From contig OY987298.1 in assembly GCA_963920635.1 (NCBI GenBank), positions 125,559,735-125,623,734 on the forward strand: a DNA stretch of 64,000 nucleotides, read 5' to 3'. Made by a program: the position numbers and the translations under genes. The first letter of the stretch is position 1, and each line of letters begins with the position of its first letter. Shown here piece by piece: positions 58,594 to 64,000 of this stretch. Under the pieces are notes generated by a model. The model was given only the letters and a program-made list of their open reading frames with translations. It was not told the DNA's origin and made no database searches. The stretch is from Pseudeuparius sepicola (Eukaryota > Arthropoda > Insecta > Coleoptera > Anthribidae).

Positions 58594-61528
58594 GGGGAGA
58601 CTCGGGCAAAACCGACCACTTAAATTTGGATTCCTATAAAAAGGTCAGAATTGCTTTACTCAACTAAATTTTGTTATTGACAATTAGTATGATCAGTTCT
58701 CTATTAGTAACAAACATTCACATTGTAATATTGTGAATCCGAAAAACACAACATTCAAAAAACTAATAATATAGCAAAGATCGGTTTTGCCTGGTACCCC
58801 TGGGCAAAACCAATCTCAGGTTCGGGCCAAAGCGATCGATGAATGTGTATTTTATTTCAATTATTCGACATTTTTTTATAAAGTAAATAAAAAACAAAAT
58901 TGGTCCACGCTAACCAAAGCCGTTTAATAAACAGGTTTTGCCTTATTTGCCAAATAAACAATATTCTGGCAGTATAAAAATAAAAAATACTATTTAGGTG
59001 CCTATAGTAAGGTTGATATTTTTTCAAACTATGTTGTGCAGGTAGAAATGTACCTATATCCTCAATGCCTCTTTGAAACGACGTCTTGTTTGCAAGAATC
59101 GCAAATATAAACTCCTGCCTTGTAATCTGTACATAATTTATGAGACCAATTTTGACAAATATTACACTGAATCCAGACTTCTCTTGGACGTGAATTTCCG
59201 TAGATGTCCCCACATATCAGACATGGTACGTTTTCCTCTGGATTTGTAATTTCATTTGGCTGCCTTGGGTATATAAATGTAGGTATGGATGTATTCTTCT
59301 TTCCTTTTTTTTTCCTTTTCCGTAACATTTTTGCCCAGTAAATTTTTAGTAACTTTTTCTTTTTCTGAAGTCTTTATTTTTTTGTTTCCTTTTTGTTTCT
59401 TTTGTCTTATTTCTTCCTTAACTGGAGTTGATGTCAATATCTCAGACTTTTGTGATTTTCTCTTGGTAGCATTTTCCTTAAAAGTTGCTTTCGGCATTAC
59501 TAGAATATCAGATATGATTTTAATCTTTTTTTCGGGAGGAGTTGTTTCATTGCTTTGTATGTTTTTGGTCGGATTATGTTGTTCTGCAGTTCTTGTAAGA
59601 ACATCACTTTGATTAATATTGTCTGAACTTCTTGATAATACAATTTCTAGTCCTTCCGTAGCTTGAACGAGCTCTTCCCTGCGAACACCAGACGTTCCGG
59701 GGGTATTGGCAGGAGATAGTTCGACTGAGATTTGGCTTACGTTGTCATTTTGGTTCTCCCTGTGAACACAAGATGATCGATCTGGATGTATATTTTGGTT
59801 ATTATCTGTCACATCTGAGGGCATGAAATCAATATCTGTAAACACGTTTATGTCACAATCAGTGATTCCAGTTTTCTTGAATCCTTTTATGGCATTACCT
59901 GGAACCGCGCTATGTAAGTAAGCTTCTGCGAATATTCCACCTATGTCAAAGAATGTAACCCTTTGGGCTGGATGAGCTTTTTGCCATTTGTCGAGTGATC
60001 TCTCAAAATATTTTCCGAAGGGGCCATAGACAGCAACATCCAACGGTTGGAGTTTGTGGGTTGAGTGTGGAGGCACCGACAAAATGACTACGTTGTTATT
60101 AGATGCATACTCCAATACTTCTATGGATCTATGAGCTACATGGTTATCCAAAATAAGCAGGCATTTGTGTTCTGCAGTTGGTCTGACGCTCGAAACAAAA
60201 AATTGAAGCCATTCCAAAAACGTTTCTGATGTAATCCAACCGTTATCAGTAACTAGCATTAACGTTCCTGGTGGCGTTCCTTCAAGACACCTGGGATTTT
60301 GCTTTTTGCGAGGAAAAACTAAGGTCGGTGGGATAAATTTCCCAGTTGCCGAACAACAGAATAGAGAAGTAACCAAGGTACCACGTTCTGAGGAGGAAAT
60401 AGAACCAACCTGCAAAAAAAACAAATTTAATATTGAAATATGTTAAACGTTTCTTAAAACCAACCTGTTTTTTACCCTTTATAGAAATAATTTTAGGGGG
60501 TTTCTTGGCCGATGTTTGGATGCCCGTCTCATCGACATTGTAAACATTGACGATAATAATGTGATGCTTCTCATAGACTCTTTTTAAATTGTCAAAAAAC
60601 ATTTCAACTTGAGGTTTATTGAATCCGCAGGCTCTTGCGATGCTCGTTGGTTCTGGTGTCCTTAAACTAAGCTGTGGGTTCCGTTTCATAAAATTAGCGT
60701 ACCACTGTTCGCCACCTTGGTTATTTCTAAACGGATGTTTGATTTTATTTCTCTCTGCATACTCCCATACCAGATGACAAAAATCTCTTTTTGTCAAACC
60801 GTAAAACCGTTTGTCTAACTCGATCAGGTAGTCGACAAATTCTTTTTCTTGAACATCGGAAAAAACTGTAACGAATCTCCCTAATTTCTTCTTTGGCGAA
60901 TTGGATTTTTTATGATCACACAAAGTTGTATATGGGATGCCATATTTCCTCGAAGCACCTCGAATGGAGATTGCGCCTTCATTTATTTCATTTAAAGCCA
61001 GTCTCATATTCTGTTCAGTCCATGAATTCGCTCTGTCAGTTTTTCGGTGGTATTTAAATACCATCCTGGAATCTAAAAAAAAAAACATCTACCTAAGCCT
61101 AAGTAAAAGCAGTAAGGGCAAAAACGATCGCGATCGGTTTTGCCCGATCGGTTATGCCCAGAGTACACTTTTTTTTACTATTTCTTCTGTAGAACTGGCA
61201 ACAATGGTCAGATACCGGAGATTTTGAGGTTATGGCCTAGCGGTATAAACAACCTTTCGATAAACATATAAATATTGCACATTCTACACAATATTTTAGC
61301 CTAAATCCACATTTCAAGTTATGCCAACTAAGTTTTCAAGGCCATTCAATTCTAAGTTCATTAATTATGTCAATAATACTTACAATTTCGGATTTTTTGT
61401 TACAAAACTTAATCCACCTTTGCAGCACGCTCGACACTAAAATTGTTGCCAGATATGTCGTTCGTCGGTATTGGGAATAATTTACTGATCGGTTTTACCC
61501 GGCTGGTCGGTTTTGCCCGAGTCTCCCC
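58594..61528 (-). mobile_element. pogo-family transposon
   Basis: TA at 58592-58593 and 61529-61530 flank identical 25-bp inverted ends that begin GGGGAGACTCGGGCAAAACC and continue GACCA. Additional GGGCAAAACC-like and GATCGGTTTTGCC-like motifs lie inside both ends (58780-58840 and 61110-61160) and may be extra transposase-binding sites. The element is 2935 bp and carries one two-exon transposase gene on the minus strand. Confidence 0.9.
59062..61064 (-). pseudogene. pogo/Tigger-type transposase with C-terminal PHD-like finger, one homopolymer frameshift
   Basis: Exon 1 is 61064-60465 (200 codons), the intron is 60464-60410 (55 bp, CAG|GTTGGT ... TTGCAG|G), and exon 2 is 60409-59062. The start ATG at 61064 gives MVFKYHRKTDRANSWTEQ; a Psq-like helix-turn-helix (IRGASRKYGIPYTTLCDH) and a CENP-B-type second DNA-binding region (about 70-140) follow. 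The DDE_1 core has D178 (VYNVDETG), D288 (LLILDNHVAH) and D324 (KLQPLDVAVYG), with 35 residues between the last two. A long charged linker leads to a PHD-like finger (CLICGD, QCNICQNWSHKLC, YICDSC). The linker and finger are in different frames: one base too many in the nine-base T run (plus strand) at 59305-59313 would explain it. Without this the product would be about 648 residues. Confidence 0.85.
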
Positions 61529-61530
61529 TA

Positions 61531-62887
61531 TGTTTTTACGACATGCAAGAATATAATTTAATTATACATATATAAAAACAGAAAATTGTAACAAACAAAA
61601 CTGAAAGTCGAAACCTATTTTAGTTCAAAAGTGACATGTTATAATCTTAAAGTACAAAAAAATACATACAGTTGTCTCCATATTTTTAACACTGGACTAT
61701 AATCTTTGATTGCCTGCCGATATTCCGTACCCTCCACAGTAAATTATTACTTCAAATACAATAAAAATCAAACAAAACCGACATGGCCGCTGGCCGCAAC
61801 CGGTCCATAAAACAAAACGCCGGCGAATATCAATCAGTCTGGCTGGCGGTCAGTATAACCGGAGAAAAACGGCCCCGGCGGCGGCCGAAATCAATTGCGG
61901 GCCAGGAGGGCGCGGCGTAGTTACGCCATAAATCCTAGCTAGGACTGTGCTCCTCTTATTAATCGAGCAGCGGCGTTTTAATCGGAACTTTGGAACGATA
62001 GGTGGGACGATATCAATATTCCATTATCGTTATATGATTACACGTAATTCCAAAAAACGGGTAGCCCCAAGGTTAGTATATAGAAAGGTGAGGACGTTCG
62101 AGGACTCGGAAGGGAAAGGGGGGGGGGGTGAGAGGCAAGGGGACGAAGGGGCGAATTTAAGTTGGTAGCGCGTAAATTTCTTACATTGCTTTGCATATTT
62201 TTCCTCTTGAAATATCTCGGTATTTTTTTGCATTCGACATTCAGTGACTGCGTTACTCCTTCTGATACGCCACTGGTAGCAAGCTGTGAGAAGAAGAAGA
62301 ACAGTTGGTGGAGGTGGCACCGTCGCGCGGCGTTGTCGATGTTGATTTTGTTTAAGTGTGGGGTAATGTCCTAACCCTCCTATAAACTAACCTTGGAGAC
62401 CCCCAAGTTGGGTAGCACGAAAAAAAAAAGAGGGCACAATAAACCCTTGGGTGATGTCTCAAATTGTTCAGTTATAGGCGTAGATAGTAGTTGTGGCTCC
62501 ATTATTTTGTTCTTGTATGTACCTATATGTGTTTTCCCAACTCATTTTAAAGCCAATGTATTTTTTGGCAATGTGCCTTCTACATCCCGTTGCAAACACC
62601 CATGCATTGGATCTTCAAACACGCGCGTAGTCATGATTTTACGATTTTGCAGTAGGCAAAGCAAATGTTAAATTTTTTGTGACAGATGGAAAAAGGTTAG
62701 AAATAGACGCAACCTCACCCAAGCAGTGTGGAGGACGGAGGTATGAATACATAGGTACTTTTTAACATTAGTATTTTTTTGTCTGCATTCTTTCAGTCGT
62801 TCTTTAATTTGGTGAACTATATCTACATTAGCGAAATGCCTATTTGGATATTGTTTATTTCACAGAAGATTCAAACAAGTTATTATA
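61531..62887. other. GC-rich apparently unique stretch, then unassigned DNA
   Basis: 61760-61990 is strongly GC-rich (GGCCGCTGGCCGC, CGGCCCCGGCGGCGGCC) with no inverted ends and no frame; it contains CCATAAA and ATCAATCA words of the kind homeodomain proteins bind, though this is weak evidence. A run of G lies at 62121-62130. No gene is recognisable. Confidence 0.4.
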
Positions 62888-63209
62888 GACTACGTTTATC
62901 TCGTGACAACTCGATCGGATTGAAATGGATCCGATTTAGTTATGTCAAATCTTTTATAATTCTACGTTTACACCATCAGTATTGAATCCTACGGTTTTCA
63001 ATCCTCTCTAGGGACATTAACTTATTATACTTATTCTACAGTAGGTTGGTGCAAATTCTGGCCAACTTCTGTTTGGAAATAGCGGCTTGACCTGAAATTT
63101 TATATCTGATTGAATTTCAATCTGTAGGGTTTACGCCGTCTATTTGAGTCCGCTCAAGTGAATTCAAACCTATCTCAATCGAATCGAATGAGTCGAGATA
63201 AACGTAGTC
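62888..63209. mobile_element. 322-bp TIR element
   Basis: GACTACGTTTATCTCG at the left pairs with CGAGATAAACGTAGTC at the right, and pairing continues inward with mismatches (ACTCGATCGGATTGA and TCAATCGAATCGAATGAGT). Interior non-coding. Confidence 0.75.
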
Positions 63210-63228
63210 ACAGAACGTCAATTGGTAA

Positions 63229-63566
63229 CAGATTTAGGTGCCCCATTTTCGCATATAAGCCTCTAAGAGGGTTGAAAAGTACATCGATGAGGAGAAGAAT
63301 GAAGGGATATTTTTCCGATTTTTCCACAAGCCCATCGAAAGTATGAAAACGTACATTGTCACTAGCCCGAAAAACCATATTGGCTCGAGTGGTGCGAATG
63401 GATAAGTATCTACATTTTGGGGTCGGAAAATTTAACAGATTTTTTTCGATTTTCCATATGTTATCCCGAGGGGCCACTCGTAAATTTCCCTTCATTCTAC
63501 TCAGCATCGATGTAATTTTCAACCATCTTCGAGGCTTGTATGCGAAAATGGGGCACCTAAATCTAT
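63229..63566. mobile_element. 338-bp palindromic MITE
   Basis: Arms of about 95 bp begin GATTTAGGTGCCCCATTTTC and GCATA, then GGTTGAAAA and ACATCGATG, and recur as the reverse complement at the right end. It lies 19 bp from the preceding TIR element. The antiparallel open frames here are by-products of the palindrome. Confidence 0.75.
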
Positions 63567-64000
63567 CATTATTTGACGGTGTATATTGAATGACTAAAAA
63601 TTAAAACGAAAGACATATCTATTTGCAGCTACGTGGAGGAAAATGAATCAATTTGATCAATTTGAATCATTGAAGGACTATACAATTGGGTCGGAAGTTT
63701 TCAGAAACGAAAGGGATTGAAGGAAGAAAATAATCCAGAAAGCAATACTAACTAACAATATCAATATTATCGTCAAATCCTAAAACAATACAATGTAGGC
63801 ATAATGACATAATGGAACATACGATAAGTTTTTTATTTTCATCCTCTTGCAAGCCATAGAAACTATCTATAATCAAAATAAAGTCAAGATTGATTTCCTT
63901 CACCCCAAAAACATTCATCTCAAAATATTCTCCAAACAGTTATGTATTAATTTTCTTTTTTAAAAATTTAGTGGATCATGAAATAAGTTTATGGAACAAG
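63567..64000. other. unassigned A+T-rich DNA to the window edge
   Basis: No supportable feature seen. Confidence 0.4.

Noticed and set aside
59289..59612. Hydrophobic plus-strand frame of 107 residues
   Set aside because: Antisense of the lysine-rich linker of the pogo transposase; AAA/GAA codons read backwards give F and S, L rich peptide.
62030..62320. Proline/serine-rich minus-strand frame of 96 residues
   Set aside because: Generated by the G run at 62121-62130 and surrounding purine-rich DNA; no domain or homologous copy.

Overview
The window looks like a gene-poor, repeat-dense stretch of an insect nuclear genome. The evidence is strong A+T richness, spliced transposase genes, and insect-type transposons: Tc1/mariner-like, pogo, hAT, P-like, Penelope and a jockey/CR1-type LINE. 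A beetle is my best guess from the mass of TA-flanked fold-back MITEs, but this is inference. I recognise no host protein-coding exon. Everything that reads as protein belongs to a mobile element, intact or broken.

Layout. 1-12430 is mostly unassigned A+T-rich DNA. It holds one copy of a 1.1-kb repeat with a tRNA-Pro-like core (1085-2185), a G-rich degenerate TIR element with a nested palindrome (2547-4250), and a few GC-richer stretches. 12431-16745 is a stacked nest. A palindromic MITE is split at its centre by a 3.66-kb transposon carrying an intact, two-intron Tc1/mariner-type transposase (first intron GC-AG) and a 1.07-kb palindrome, with a further small palindrome beside it. 16756-25890 holds dispersed repeat fragments, a P-like remnant (23335-23900), tRNA-like heads and a possible promoter. 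25906-27852 is a Penelope-like retroelement (RT plus GIY-YIG, one in-frame stop) with a 15-bp target duplication. 28560-32430 holds LINE remnants and MITEs.

33275-48774 is a run of fold-back MITEs and hAT elements inserted into each other. A hAT with an 8-bp duplication sits inside a fold-back element (34473-36738). Fold-back elements sit inside hAT elements at 39371-40839 and 45653-47912. A P-like remnant with a THAP-domain start codon region lies at 48199-48774. 49169-52454 holds a 1.25-kb fold-back MITE and, 90 bp away, a 1.94-kb transposon with about 367-bp near-identical TIRs and a transposase carrying one frameshift. 54435-54930 is a second, very short Penelope copy in opposite orientation. 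56895-58206 is the second copy of the tRNA-Pro-like repeat, interrupted by a MITE. 58594-61528 is a pogo-family transposon with a spliced DDE transposase and C-terminal PHD-like finger, carrying a one-base homopolymer frameshift. The tail (61.5-64 kb) has a GC-rich unique stretch and two palindromic MITEs.

The parts work together only in the sense of transposon ecology. A few elements encode transposases (one intact, two with a single frameshift), and many non-autonomous elements share the TA target and CAGKGTG-type ends that such enzymes cut. The long near-palindromes would form hairpin RNA if transcribed. Coordinates of element ends are exact where a TA or 8/15-bp duplication is stated, otherwise approximate.
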